Positions 44,702 through 53,214 of a stretch of DNA of 64,000 nucleotides are shown one piece after another; the stretch's first letter is position 1, and every line of letters starts with the position of its first letter. The stretch lies in contig NZ_JAFFJX010000006.1 in assembly GCF_016924755.1 (NCBI RefSeq), forward strand, positions 338,592 through 402,591. The letters are read 5' to 3'. The stretch comes from Longitalea arenae (GTDB taxonomy: Bacteria; Bacteroidota; Bacteroidia; Chitinophagales; Chitinophagaceae). A program made the position numbers and the translations under genes. Under the pieces are notes generated by a model. The model saw only the letters and a list, made by a program, of their open reading frames with translations, made no database searches and was not told the origin of the DNA.

Positions 44702-45106
44702 TTAAAATGCAACAACAGCCTGTTGACTATATATCCGGTCTTCTTTTAACTTCCTTCTTTTATGATAGAAAACATAAGAAGCGGTGGCCAGCGCCAAAGG
44801 CAATGACATAAACATCCAGTCGGGTTTACCAATGGCCAAGATGGAAAAAGTGGCGCCTATAAGATCGAAGAACAAACCGGCATAGGCCCATTCTTTAATA
44901 CGGGGAAAACCAGGTACCAGGATGGCGATCACGCCTAATAATTTAGCTACCCCAATAAAGGGTACAAAAAATTTCGGGTAGCCCAGCTCCACATGCATGC
45001 CCTGAATAGCAACGGGATGACTCATGATATCTGGAATAGCAGAACCCAGCATCAGGAAAGCGAACAATCCGGTAAACACCCAGTAGAAAATGTTGGTCTT
45101 TTTCAT
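44702..45106 (-). CDS. DoxX-like membrane protein
   Basis: 134 residues with four membrane helices; typical DoxX-like features are YWVFTGLFAFLMLGSA, LGYPKFFVPFIGVAKLLGV and IKEWAYAGLFFDLIGA. The family is linked loosely to redox or terminal-oxidase functions but most members are uncharacterised. A basic, polar C-terminus follows the last helix. Confidence 0.85.
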   Translation of the reverse strand: MKKTNIFYWVFTGLFAFLMLGSAIPDIMSHPVAIQGMHVELGYPKFFVPFIGVAKLLGVIAILVPGFPRIKEWAYAGLFFDLIGATFSILAIGKPDWMFMSLPLALATASYVFYHKRRKLKEDRIYSQQAVVAF

Positions 45107-45440
45107 AAAAAACAGTTTAATAGATTTGATAATTGTTTTTGTTTTTATTTGACGGGCCAGTGATCCTGCTTGTATTTACCGGCCCCGTTTGTTGAAACAA
45201 AAATAAATGCAATCATCAGGTTCAACGGGGTGTGTTACGGACAATCATGGGGTGTTTTGCGACACGAACAGTTACCGGTTACCGGGTATCCGTTACCAAC
45301 TTTGAATTTCGATCACTCTGCAACTAACCGGGTTCTCCCAATTTTTTGCCCGGTGACTGGAAACCGGTAACCGGTAACAACACAAAAAAACGGATCGCCC
45401 TTTACAGAACGATCCGCTTCTCATTACTGATTATATCTTA
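45107..45440. repeat. Intergenic region with inverted gttaccg repeats
   Basis: gttaccggttaccgg at 45271-45285 is mirrored exactly by ccggtaaccggtaac at 45364-45378, 78 nt apart, with more degenerate gttaccn units between. The right end then carries the terminator at 45384-45416. No gene is present. Confidence 0.65.
45384..45416 (-). terminator. Rho-independent terminator of the phosphoglycerate dehydrogenase gene
   Basis: cggatcg (45391-45397) and cgatccg (45410-45416) form a perfect 7-bp stem; on the minus strand a run of seven T follows (45384-45390). The gene's stop is at 45441. Confidence 0.8.
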
Positions 45441-46679
45441 TTAGTACAACAATCTCACCTTAATAGTATCCTTCACTTCTTTCAACAACTGCACCGCTGT
45501 ATTCGAGATCTTACGATCGAGGTCAAGCACTACATACCCGATCTCATCATTTGTTTTGAGGTACTGGCCCAGGATATTGATCTTGTTATTCGACAAAGTG
45601 GTATTGATCGCAGACAGCACCCCCGGCACATTGCGGTGCACATGTAAAATACGATGCGTACCTTCCTGGGGCGGCAGGCTTAACGGTGGCACGGTATGCG
45701 AACCAATGCTCACACCCATTTCAAGATACTGGAACAGCTTATTACTCACATCTTCACCAATGTTCTGTTGCGCTTCTTCTGTTGAACCGCCAATATGCGG
45801 GGTAAGAATAACGTTTTGCAAGCCCTGTAATGGGGTAGTGAATTTGTCGCCATTCTTTTCAGGTTCCCAGGGATATACGTCTATGGCAGCACCGCTTATT
45901 TGTCCTTCCTGTAATGCCTTTGCCAGCGCTTCCAGGTCAACAACTTCGCCACGGGCGTAATTTATGAGAATAGAACCTTTCTTGAAGTTCTTGATCACGT
46001 TCTTATTGATCAGGTTTTTAGTGCTGGCCGTTTCAGGCACATGCAGCGTAATGATATCAGCCTGGCTTACCAGGTCTTTCAATGATTTCTTTGCCACGGC
46101 ATTGCCTAAAGGCAGCTTGGTGACCGTATCGTAAAAGATCACGTGCATGCCCAGCGCTTCGGCCAATACGCTTACCTGTGTACCAATATTACCATAACCA
46201 ATTATGCCCAGCGTTTTACCACGCAGCTCATAACTGCCTTTGGCATCTTTTAACCATACCCCTTCATGCGCCGCTTTGTTCTTGTCAACAATGCGTCGGA
46301 TCAACAAAATAGACAGGCCAATTACCAGCTCTGCTACCGAACGGGTATTGGAATACGGCGCATTGAACACCGCAACACCCTGTTGTTTAGCATATTTAAG
46401 ATCAACCTGGTTTACACCAATACAAAAACAGCCAATAGCCTGCAGTTTCTTAGCAGCATCCAGTACACGCGGCGTTATTTGCGTTTTGGATCGGATACCC
46501 AGCAAATGCACGTCTTTCACTTCCCTGATCAGGTCTTCTTCACTTAACGCCCCCGTTATTTTCTTAACGGATGTGTAGCCATTGTCTTTAAAGAATTTTA
46601 CAGCCGTGTCACTGATGTTCTCAAGTAGAAGAATATTTATCTTTTCCTTGGGATAACTCGTAATTTGTTTGTCGGTCAT
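45441..46679 (-). CDS. serA: D-3-phosphoglycerate dehydrogenase-like protein
   Basis: 412 residues, the length of Escherichia coli SerA. The substrate domain is followed by a Rossmann NAD domain (TLGIIGYGNIGTQ), the catalytic Arg in NYARGEVVDLEAL and the His in ILTPHIGGSTEEAQ. A C-terminal ACT domain (about 340-412, HVHRNVPGVLSAINT) fits feedback control by serine. The enzyme oxidises 3-phosphoglycerate in the first step of serine synthesis. No other serine genes are adjacent. An upstream TATATTTG element is listed separately. Confidence 0.92.
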   Translation of the reverse strand: MTDKQITSYPKEKINILLLENISDTAVKFFKDNGYTSVKKITGALSEEDLIREVKDVHLLGIRSKTQITPRVLDAAKKLQAIGCFCIGVNQVDLKYAKQQGVAVFNAPYSNTRSVAELVIGLSILLIRRIVDKNKAAHEGVWLKDAKGSYELRGKTLGIIGYGNIGTQVSVLAEALGMHVIFYDTVTKLPLGNAVAKKSLKDLVSQADIITLHVPETASTKNLINKNVIKNFKKGSILINYARGEVVDLEALAKALQEGQISGAAIDVYPWEPEKNGDKFTTPLQGLQNVILTPHIGGSTEEAQQNIGEDVSNKLFQYLEMGVSIGSHTVPPLSLPPQEGTHRILHVHRNVPGVLSAINTTLSNNKINILGQYLKTNDEIGYVVLDLDRKISNTAVQLLKEVKDTIKVRLLY

Positions 46680-46730
46680 AATGAATCCTACTGCTTTTAC
46701 GTTATTTACGGTACCTTAGTTAAAAGATTG

Positions 46731-46738
46731 CAAATATA
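46731..46738 (-). promoter_or_regulatory. Putative -7 promoter element of serA
   Basis: On the minus strand this reads TATATTTG, an exact match to TAnnTTTG, 52 bp upstream of the start codon. TTTCTG lies about 12 bp further upstream, so the -33 element is weak or absent. Confidence 0.45.
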
Positions 46739-46845
46739 GTTCATAGTTGCAGAAAGTTAGGCATGAAAAATGCATACATGGGCCTGTAACTGATCGGTTT
46801 TACATATTTTCGCAAATTACGGTAACCCAAAATTAGATTGTCCTG

Positions 46846-48117
46846 GTGAAAAACATAGTCAGGTTATTGCTTATACTACTGGCATTGGAGAGTTGTGCGC
46901 GCGTCAACAATAAGAAAGTGACCTCTGGCCCAATGAACGCAGGCGATACTGCATCTTTACCTGCTGCCGTTCCGTTAACGCCCGAGGAGATCAGCTACTA
47001 CAAACGAATGGTTGATAGCCATCTTGATTCCACCCTCGGCAGAACCCGGTTCAATGGCAGTGTGCTGGTGGCCAAGAACGGACAGATCGTATTTGAAGAA
47101 TATACCGGCTTTGTTGATCCCCGCACGAAGAAAGACTCCATCACGCCTTCCACTCCCTTTCACCTGGCTTCTGTTTCAAAGACCTTTACCGGCATGGCCA
47201 CCTTGCGGTTATGGGAAGAAGGCAAACTGAATATTGAAGATCCCGTTTCAAAATACCTGGCAGGTTTCCCGCTGGAAGGCGTTACCATCCGCACATTGCT
47301 GAATCATCGCAGCGGTATTCCCAAATACGATCATTACATGGGTGAAATGGGTTGGGATAAACGCAAGATGATCTCCAACCAGGATGTATTGGATTTCCTT
47401 ATCGCCAACTACAAGAAAATACCTATCGCACAGCCGAACCGCGGCTTCAGTTATAGCAATACCAATTATGCGCTGCTGGCGCTTATTGTTGAAAAAGTAA
47501 GTGGTTTGCCTTTCAAAGATTATTTGAAAAAGACCTTTTTCGATCCGCTGGGCATGAAAGACACTTACGTATTCACCCTGGCCGATTCTGCCCGCTATAT
47601 GCCTTCCTTCTACTACAGCAACCGCGAATACCGCTTTGAATTTCTCGATGCCGTGTATGGCGACAAAAACGTTTACAGTACGGTGCGCGACCTCTTGAAA
47701 TGGCACCAGGCCCTGCAAAAGGAGAACTACTTCAAAAAAGCCACCCTCGACCAGGCTTATGCAGGCTATAGCTTTGAAAAGCCCGGCACCCATAATTACG
47801 GACTGGGCTGGCGGATGTACCTGTTGAAGAATGGCAAAAGGCTTATTTACCATAATGGCTGGTGGCATGGCAACCGCACTTCCTTTTACCGGATGGTGGA
47901 TGAAGATGCCGTGATCATTGCCCTTTGTAACAATGATTGCCGCTACGTGTACAAGGTGAAGGAACTGGCCGATATCTTTGGCGATTATATGCAGCAACAT
48001 CACCGCTACGCCGACGATGAGCCTACCCAGGTGGCCCGGGCCGAAAGACCTAAACGTTCATCAAAATCACCCGCAAAAAAGAAAAGCAGCACCCGCCGCT
48101 CAACTGCCAGAAAGTAA
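46846..48117 (+). CDS. Serine hydrolase of the class C beta-lactamase fold, lipoprotein
   Basis: 423 residues with a GTG start, chosen because a lipoprotein signal (LLLILLALESC, lipidation at Cys17) begins there. The active-site SxxK is Ser109-Lys112 in LASVSKTFTG, the YxN is in YSNTNYALL, and HNGWWHG takes the place of the KTG triad. Such enzymes include esterases and D-amino peptidases. A Lys/Arg/Ser-rich tail of about 25 residues (RPKRSSKSPAKKKSSTRR) is unusual for the family. The NAD(P)HX repair gene follows 12 bp later. Confidence 0.88.
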   Translation: MKNIVRLLLILLALESCARVNNKKVTSGPMNAGDTASLPAAVPLTPEEISYYKRMVDSHLDSTLGRTRFNGSVLVAKNGQIVFEEYTGFVDPRTKKDSITPSTPFHLASVSKTFTGMATLRLWEEGKLNIEDPVSKYLAGFPLEGVTIRTLLNHRSGIPKYDHYMGEMGWDKRKMISNQDVLDFLIANYKKIPIAQPNRGFSYSNTNYALLALIVEKVSGLPFKDYLKKTFFDPLGMKDTYVFTLADSARYMPSFYYSNREYRFEFLDAVYGDKNVYSTVRDLLKWHQALQKENYFKKATLDQAYAGYSFEKPGTHNYGLGWRMYLLKNGKRLIYHNGWWHGNRTSFYRMVDEDAVIIALCNNDCRYVYKVKELADIFGDYMQQHHRYADDEPTQVARAERPKRSSKSPAKKKSSTRRSTARK

Positions 48118-48129
48118 TTAAATTTCCGG

Positions 48130-49617
48130 ATGCAAATTTTTGCTACCGAACAAATTAGAGCCTGGGACGAATACACCATCCGCCATGAACCAATAGCATC
48201 TGTTGACCTCATGGAGCGTGCTGCCACGGCCTGTTACGAATGGCTGATGCAGCACCATTATAAAGGCCGGTCATTCTCCATTTTCTGCGGAAAAGGCAAT
48301 AATGGCGGCGACGGCCTCGTGATCGCCCGGCTGCTCGCCCAGAGCAATCATGCCGTAAGCGTTTATATCCTCGAATTTGGCCACAAAGGCACCGTTGATT
48401 TCCAGATCAACCTGGCCCGATTGCACGATACCACCGCCGTTATCCGTTTCATTTCATCAGAAGAAACTTTGTATCCCGTTCCCGCAGAAGACCTGGTGAT
48501 CGATGCCTTGCTGGGCTCCGGCATCAACCGGCCAACTGATGGACTCACCGCCCACCTGATCGAACATATAAATAACAGTGGTAATGAAATCATTGCCATT
48601 GATATACCTAGTGGACTGTTCGTAGACCACAGCAGCCGGAATAATATTGTCGTTAAGGCGCGGCACACCCTTAGCTTTCAATGCTTTAAACCGGCATTCC
48701 TGATGCCGGAAAATGCTGCCGCCGTCGGGCAGCTGCATATCCTGGATATTGGCCTCCACCCCGCTTTTTTAAGCACCCAGCATGCTCCCTTTGAGCTGGT
48801 CGATCAGCCAATGGTCAGCCGCCTGCTGCAACCTCGCCAGGCTTTTGCGCACAAAGGCGACTTTGGCCATGCCGCCCTGGTGAGCGGCAGCTATGGCATG
48901 ATGGGCGCCGCCGTATTATGCGCCCGGGCCTGTTTGCGCAGCGGCGTAGGCAAACTCACCTGCCATATACCGGCCACTGGTTACATTATTATGCAGGTAT
49001 CGGTGCCGGAAGCCATGTGCAAAACCGCTGAAAACGAAGCGCCCGTTCAGGAAATGGACAAGTACGACACCATCGGGATCGGGCCCGGCCTAGGCACGGA
49101 TGCCAGGAACGTCGCACTTTTATATTCGCTTTTTGCGCAGAACCGCCGGCCCATGGTCATCGATGCCGATGCTTTGAATACCATTGGCCGCGAAAAAGAC
49201 CTGCTGAACAAGATCCCGGCCGGTTCCATACTTACACCCCACCCCAAAGAGTTTGAACGGTTATTCGGCAAAACCGACAACGATTATGACCGCATTCAGC
49301 TGGCCCTGCAAAAAGCTGCTACCTATAATGTATACCTGGTGCTGAAAGGCCGGTATACGTTTATTGCTTCGCCTGATGGCAAGGGCTATTTTAACAGCTC
49401 AGGCAATCCGGGTATGGCCACCGGCGGAACCGGCGATGTGCTTACCGGCATACTGACCGGACTGCTGGCGCAGCGTTATGCACCCCTGCATGCGGCTATT
49501 ATAGGCGTTTATCTGCATGGCCATGCGGGCGACCTGGCCGCCGCCTATAGCTCCCAGCCTTCTCTCATCGCTTCTGACCTCATCGATTTCCTGGGACAGG
49601 CGTTTCAGTCAATGTGA
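48130..49617 (+). CDS. nnr: Bifunctional NAD(P)H-hydrate epimerase / ADP-dependent dehydratase
   Basis: 495 residues in two domains. The epimerase (about 1-215, YjeF_N) has FCGKGNNGGDGLVIARLL and VIDALLGSGINRP. The dehydratase (about 225-495) has GSYGMMGAAVLCARACLRSGVG-type sequence, GIGPGLGTD, VIDADALN and the ATP-site GNPGMATGGTGDVLTG. Together they repair hydrated NADH and NADPH. Fusion of the two activities is usual in bacteria. The stop lies within a tandem octamer repeat that continues to the next gene. Confidence 0.95.
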   Translation: MQIFATEQIRAWDEYTIRHEPIASVDLMERAATACYEWLMQHHYKGRSFSIFCGKGNNGGDGLVIARLLAQSNHAVSVYILEFGHKGTVDFQINLARLHDTTAVIRFISSEETLYPVPAEDLVIDALLGSGINRPTDGLTAHLIEHINNSGNEIIAIDIPSGLFVDHSSRNNIVVKARHTLSFQCFKPAFLMPENAAAVGQLHILDIGLHPAFLSTQHAPFELVDQPMVSRLLQPRQAFAHKGDFGHAALVSGSYGMMGAAVLCARACLRSGVGKLTCHIPATGYIIMQVSVPEAMCKTAENEAPVQEMDKYDTIGIGPGLGTDARNVALLYSLFAQNRRPMVIDADALNTIGREKDLLNKIPAGSILTPHPKEFERLFGKTDNDYDRIQLALQKAATYNVYLVLKGRYTFIASPDGKGYFNSSGNPGMATGGTGDVLTGILTGLLAQRYAPLHAAIIGVYLHGHAGDLAAAYSSQPSLIASDLIDFLGQAFQSM

Positions 49618-49638
49618 TAATGTGATAATGTGATAATG
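49612..49638. repeat. Tandem octamer repeat at a gene junction
   Basis: Three copies of atgtgata plus a partial fourth, overlapping the nnr stop codon. Each unit contains an ATG and a TGA, so both stop and start signals are repeated in different frames. The reverse complement (tcacatta) resembles the gcacatta units on the other side of the next gene, at 50505-50602. Confidence 0.75.
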
Positions 49639-49680
49639 AAATACAGGTTTGCGTTAAGCGTTCCGGCCTTATCTTGCGGT

Positions 49681-50376
49681 ATGCATAACAGTGATCTTTT
49701 TCACAAACTGGATAACCCGGCCTGGTGGGCCCTGAACAGCAGGCAGCAATCCTTTTCGATCGGCGATAAAGGCGTTAAAAGATACCAACGGCGCATTTTA
49801 CCTTTTACCGCCCTTGAGAAGGCAAGAACAGAAAACCTTATTACACTGGCTGAGTGGCTTGAACCCGGCGAAATATTTTACCTGATCGGCGAGCTGCCAC
49901 CGCTGCCGCGCGGCATTCAGTTGCTGAAAGAATTACCCTGCGCCCAAATGATCCTGCAAAAACCTTTACCGGATATTGAAATGATTGTGAACATATCGAA
50001 GCTGAGCGCCATTCATAAAGAAGAAATGTTCCGCCTCATTAACAAAGTACAACCGGGGTATTATGAACCGGAGACTTACCAGCTGGGGAATTATGCTGGC
50101 ATCTGGCAAAATGATCAGCTGGTAGCAATAGCTGGTGAACGCATGCGACTGGAACAGTTAACGGAAATAAGCGCTATTTGTACGGATCCTGCCTTTACAG
50201 GCCGGGGGTATGCGCAACAATTGATCGTTCATTTATGTAAGACCAATCTTGAACAGGGCAACACCCCTTTCCTGCACGTCTTGCAAACCAATGAACGCGC
50301 CATTCGATTATATGAATACCTGGGATTTGTTACGAGAAGGGTTATTTCTTTTTGGCAATTACACTTCACAGTTTAA
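49681..50376 (+). CDS. GNAT-family N-acetyltransferase
   Basis: 231 residues from ATG 49681 (MHNSDLFHKL). The frame stays open upstream to ATG 49636 and GTG 49630 within the octamer repeat; I prefer 49681 because family members begin near this point and TATCTTGC just before it resembles a -7 element. The C-terminal half has the acetyl-CoA fold: AISAICTDPAFTGRGYAQQL and HVLQTNERAIRLYEYLGF. The N-terminal half is a second, degenerate GNAT-like domain. The acceptor is unknown. Confidence 0.8.
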   Translation: MHNSDLFHKLDNPAWWALNSRQQSFSIGDKGVKRYQRRILPFTALEKARTENLITLAEWLEPGEIFYLIGELPPLPRGIQLLKELPCAQMILQKPLPDIEMIVNISKLSAIHKEEMFRLINKVQPGYYEPETYQLGNYAGIWQNDQLVAIAGERMRLEQLTEISAICTDPAFTGRGYAQQLIVHLCKTNLEQGNTPFLHVLQTNERAIRLYEYLGFVTRRVISFWQLHFTV

Positions 50377-50603
50377 AGTTCAAAGTACAGTTCAAAGTTC
50401 TTAGTTGATGAGTTATTCAGTTATTGAGTGATTATTAGGTAATAATTTGATGAAGGATAAAGTTTGAGCGCAGCGAACTGCGAACTGCCAATTGCAAACT
50501 GCCCATTAGCACATCAGCACATCAGCACATTAGCACATTAGCAAATTGCCATTGCCCATTCACCTGCCTTCCCATTAGCACATTAGCACATTAGCAAATT
50601 GCG
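50373..50603. repeat. Mixed intergenic repeats: aaagttc heptamers and gcacatta octamers
   Basis: Between two convergent genes. ttaaagt-tcaaagt-type units occupy 50373-50400. From 50505 five or more octamers (agcacatc, agcacatt, agcaaatt) run to about 50548, and a second group follows at 50573-50602. No gene or clear terminator hairpin is visible. Confidence 0.65.
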
Positions 50604-50969
50604 CTACTGCAGCTTCTCCGTCTCCTGCTCCATGAACCTGCGGAACTTATCGCGTAAGGACTGATACCAGGCGATCATTTGTTTGGCTTCTTCGGAAATG
50701 GTGGAACCGCCGCCTTTTTCGCCACCAGTGGCTGTAATGACCATGGGACTGTCCATGATCTCATTCAGCCGGCTCACGATCTCCCAGGCCTTTTTATACG
50801 ACATACCCATTTTGCGGGCGGCCTGGTTAATGGAGCCTGTTTCCTGGATCAGCTGCAGCAACTCTACCGGGCCCGGACCAAAAAACCGGGTTCCCTTACC
50901 TTCTACCCAGATACTGCCATTTACCCGGAAATCGCCCTTCTTTAACAGGTCGCGCATTTGTTTTTTCAT
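50604..50969 (-). CDS. ModE-like winged-helix regulator
   Basis: 121 residues from MKKQMRDLLKKG; a longer frame reaches 51008 but without homology. The winged helix contains GPGPVELLQLIQETGSINQA and RKMGMSYKKAWEIV, followed by GGEKGGGSTISEEA, the typical N-terminal domain of the molybdate-responsive ModE. The molybdate-binding C-terminal domain is absent, as in many Bacteroidota members. No molybdenum genes are adjacent, so the effector is unknown. Confidence 0.88.
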   Translation of the reverse strand: MKKQMRDLLKKGDFRVNGSIWVEGKGTRFFGPGPVELLQLIQETGSINQAARKMGMSYKKAWEIVSRLNEIMDSPMVITATGGEKGGGSTISEEAKQMIAWYQSLRDKFRRFMEQETEKLQ

Positions 50970-51165
50970 GCTGCAATAATAAATAATTCGAAAGACAGTC
51001 AAAACCACCCCATCGCGCGGCCAAACGTATTTTTACGAAGGCCCTGATTAAAACAACAATCCGCGCTGGTTAAAATAGCATCCTGCACATTACCATGCCT
51101 GGTACAATTAATAATATTTTGGCAATTATTCACAGGAATCCCATCGCACACAAACCAACATCAAT

Positions 51166-53028
51166 ATGAAGTCCATTTGTACGGCCCTATTTGTATGCCT
51201 TTCTACCCTATCCTTTGCCCAGGTGCAACCTGAGTTTGAGTTTCAGTTAGGGAACACCATCACAAAAATTAAATGGATGCAGCAAACCAATACCGGCTCG
51301 CTGGTAGCTGCAACCGATCTTAGTCTGGCAGGGATCGATCCTAAAACGAAAAAGATCACCTGGGAGATCAAAGAGCTTGGAAGCGCCGAAGAGAACAAAT
51401 TCGAGAACATTGCCGGCACCCCCTATTTTATGATTGAAACGGCCAAATCGCTCGGCCTGGGAAAACCACAAACCAGTATCATTGAAGCGGAAACCGGAAA
51501 GATCGTCTTTAACAGCACAGAAGCAGAAATGAAGATCTCCGGTAAAAGACCTTTATACCGGATGGGCGCATTGCTTATTGAAGGCACCCGGAACAAGCGC
51601 AGCTTTATCGCCCTGCTCGATTTCTCCACCGGAAAAGAAAGATGGTCAAAAGACGTAGGCGCTGCTAAAACAGGGCTGAAAGCGCTTTTAAATACAAGAA
51701 GCATTTTTACCGTACCTCCAATGGTTGATAAGAACGGTAACCTGGTGATCGTAGATAAAGAAACCGTCGTTTGTTTGAACGGCAATGACGGCAGCGAAGT
51801 ATGGAAAAAAGAATTCAAAGAGAAGATCGAAGACGCCCTGCTCACCTATGACCAATCGAGTGTATTTGTTTCATATGAGAACCGCATCGACCTGCTGAAG
51901 ACCGACAATGGCACCAGCGCTTATGGCGAAAAACTGTTAAAGCTGAATGGAAAATGTAACGGTCTGGCCCCTTACGATGAAAAAAGCTATATCCTGAAAC
52001 ATTCAGAAGGCGTGAACATCATCGATGCGGAGACCGGTCAGCTGCGCTGGAAAAAAGAAAGCGGCCTCGACAACATCAATGATATCCGCTTAACCGCCCA
52101 CGGTATCCTGGCCATTAACAATACAGAAAAAGAAACCAAATTTTACCTGATCAATCATGAAGGTAAAAAAGTATGGAAGTTTGAATTGAGCAGCCCCGCC
52201 GTTATCATTGAACCTACCGAAAAAGGCATCCTGTATTTTACTGAATCAAGGGCTAACCTGGTAGAATATGAAAAAGGAAAAGAGCTGTGGAAAAGAGATA
52301 TCAAGATCCGCAAACGCCCGGCTTTTGGTTTTGACAATGAAAAGAACCGGCTGCTGGTGTATTCAGACGACAAACTGAATTCATTCAGCCTGGCAGATGG
52401 CACTATGACCGTATTAACAGAAGCTCTTCCCTTAAAGGATTACGATGAAGACCGCGAACTGGCCACCATCGAGACCAGAAGGAACGGTTATTTCATCAGC
52501 TCCTTACAAAATACTGCCATGGTTGATTTCGAAGGCAAAGTAGTCTTCAACCACAACTACCGAGAAGCGGGATTGAGCAAAGGCGTACGCGCCCTGATGA
52601 AAGGTGCAGCCATTGCCGCCACTGCCTATTCGGGTATGAAAACGGTGCAGTCTGTACGCTTCCGCAACCAGGTAGACGCCAATGGCAAACCGATTGCCAA
52701 CCATATCGAAGGATATGTAGATGAAAGCACTTCAACCTATAAATCAGCAGCCGCTTCAGGCGCCGGCGCCGATGCCTTGTTCGCTATGGCGCGGGAACGC
52801 CACAACGCTACCAGGGCAACCAAAGATGCCATTTATATTCTGACCAAATTTGAAGACAGCGGCATCAATGGACTGGTAAAAGTTGATAAAGATTCGGGTA
52901 AGGACCTGGTTAAAATTCCATTCGGCGATAAAGACCCCGCTTATATTGTTGATGAAGCGGAGAACAAACTGTATGTAGTTATAAAAGACAAATTTGTACA
53001 GGGTTACAACCTGAACGTAAGCAAATAA
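51166..53028 (+). CDS. Exported PQQ-like beta-propeller protein
   Basis: 620 residues with a signal peptide (ending LSFAQ). Repeated blades with LLDFSTGKERWSKDVG and CLNGNDGSEVWKKEF identify PQQ-type propeller repeats over about residues 30-450, as in BamB. About residues 460-540 form a non-propeller insertion rich in Ala and Gly (GVRALMKGAAIAATAYSG), then one or two more blades end the chain. No lipobox and no Bam partners are adjacent, so a BamB role is not supported. A strong terminator follows. Confidence 0.75.
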   Translation: MKSICTALFVCLSTLSFAQVQPEFEFQLGNTITKIKWMQQTNTGSLVAATDLSLAGIDPKTKKITWEIKELGSAEENKFENIAGTPYFMIETAKSLGLGKPQTSIIEAETGKIVFNSTEAEMKISGKRPLYRMGALLIEGTRNKRSFIALLDFSTGKERWSKDVGAAKTGLKALLNTRSIFTVPPMVDKNGNLVIVDKETVVCLNGNDGSEVWKKEFKEKIEDALLTYDQSSVFVSYENRIDLLKTDNGTSAYGEKLLKLNGKCNGLAPYDEKSYILKHSEGVNIIDAETGQLRWKKESGLDNINDIRLTAHGILAINNTEKETKFYLINHEGKKVWKFELSSPAVIIEPTEKGILYFTESRANLVEYEKGKELWKRDIKIRKRPAFGFDNEKNRLLVYSDDKLNSFSLADGTMTVLTEALPLKDYDEDRELATIETRRNGYFISSLQNTAMVDFEGKVVFNHNYREAGLSKGVRALMKGAAIAATAYSGMKTVQSVRFRNQVDANGKPIANHIEGYVDESTSTYKSAAASGAGADALFAMARERHNATRATKDAIYILTKFEDSGINGLVKVDKDSGKDLVKIPFGDKDPAYIVDEAENKLYVVIKDKFVQGYNLNVSK

Positions 53029-53051
53029 GCATTAACAATAATTTTCTTGTT

Positions 53052-53087
53052 AAAAGGGTGAGTCTTCTTAATAGGACTCACCCTTTT
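53052..53087 (+). terminator. Rho-independent terminator
   Basis: aaaagggtgagtc (53052-53064) pairs perfectly over 13 bp with gactcaccctttt (53075-53087), followed by further T. It ends the propeller gene. Confidence 0.88.
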
Positions 53088-53214
53088 TGTGTTTATAGAA
53101 CTGCAGGTAAAACGGTAATCATTAAAAAATAACTGTTTTACGAGTATATTTATAAGGAATTAATGTAACTTATAAATGGAACCCTTAATACATACTTAAA
53201 TCAATTTCCGTTTA

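Noticed and set aside
51166..53028. BamB lipoprotein of the outer-membrane assembly machinery
   Set aside because: It has PQQ-type blades but no lipobox, it is much longer than BamB, and it carries an Ala/Gly-rich insertion.
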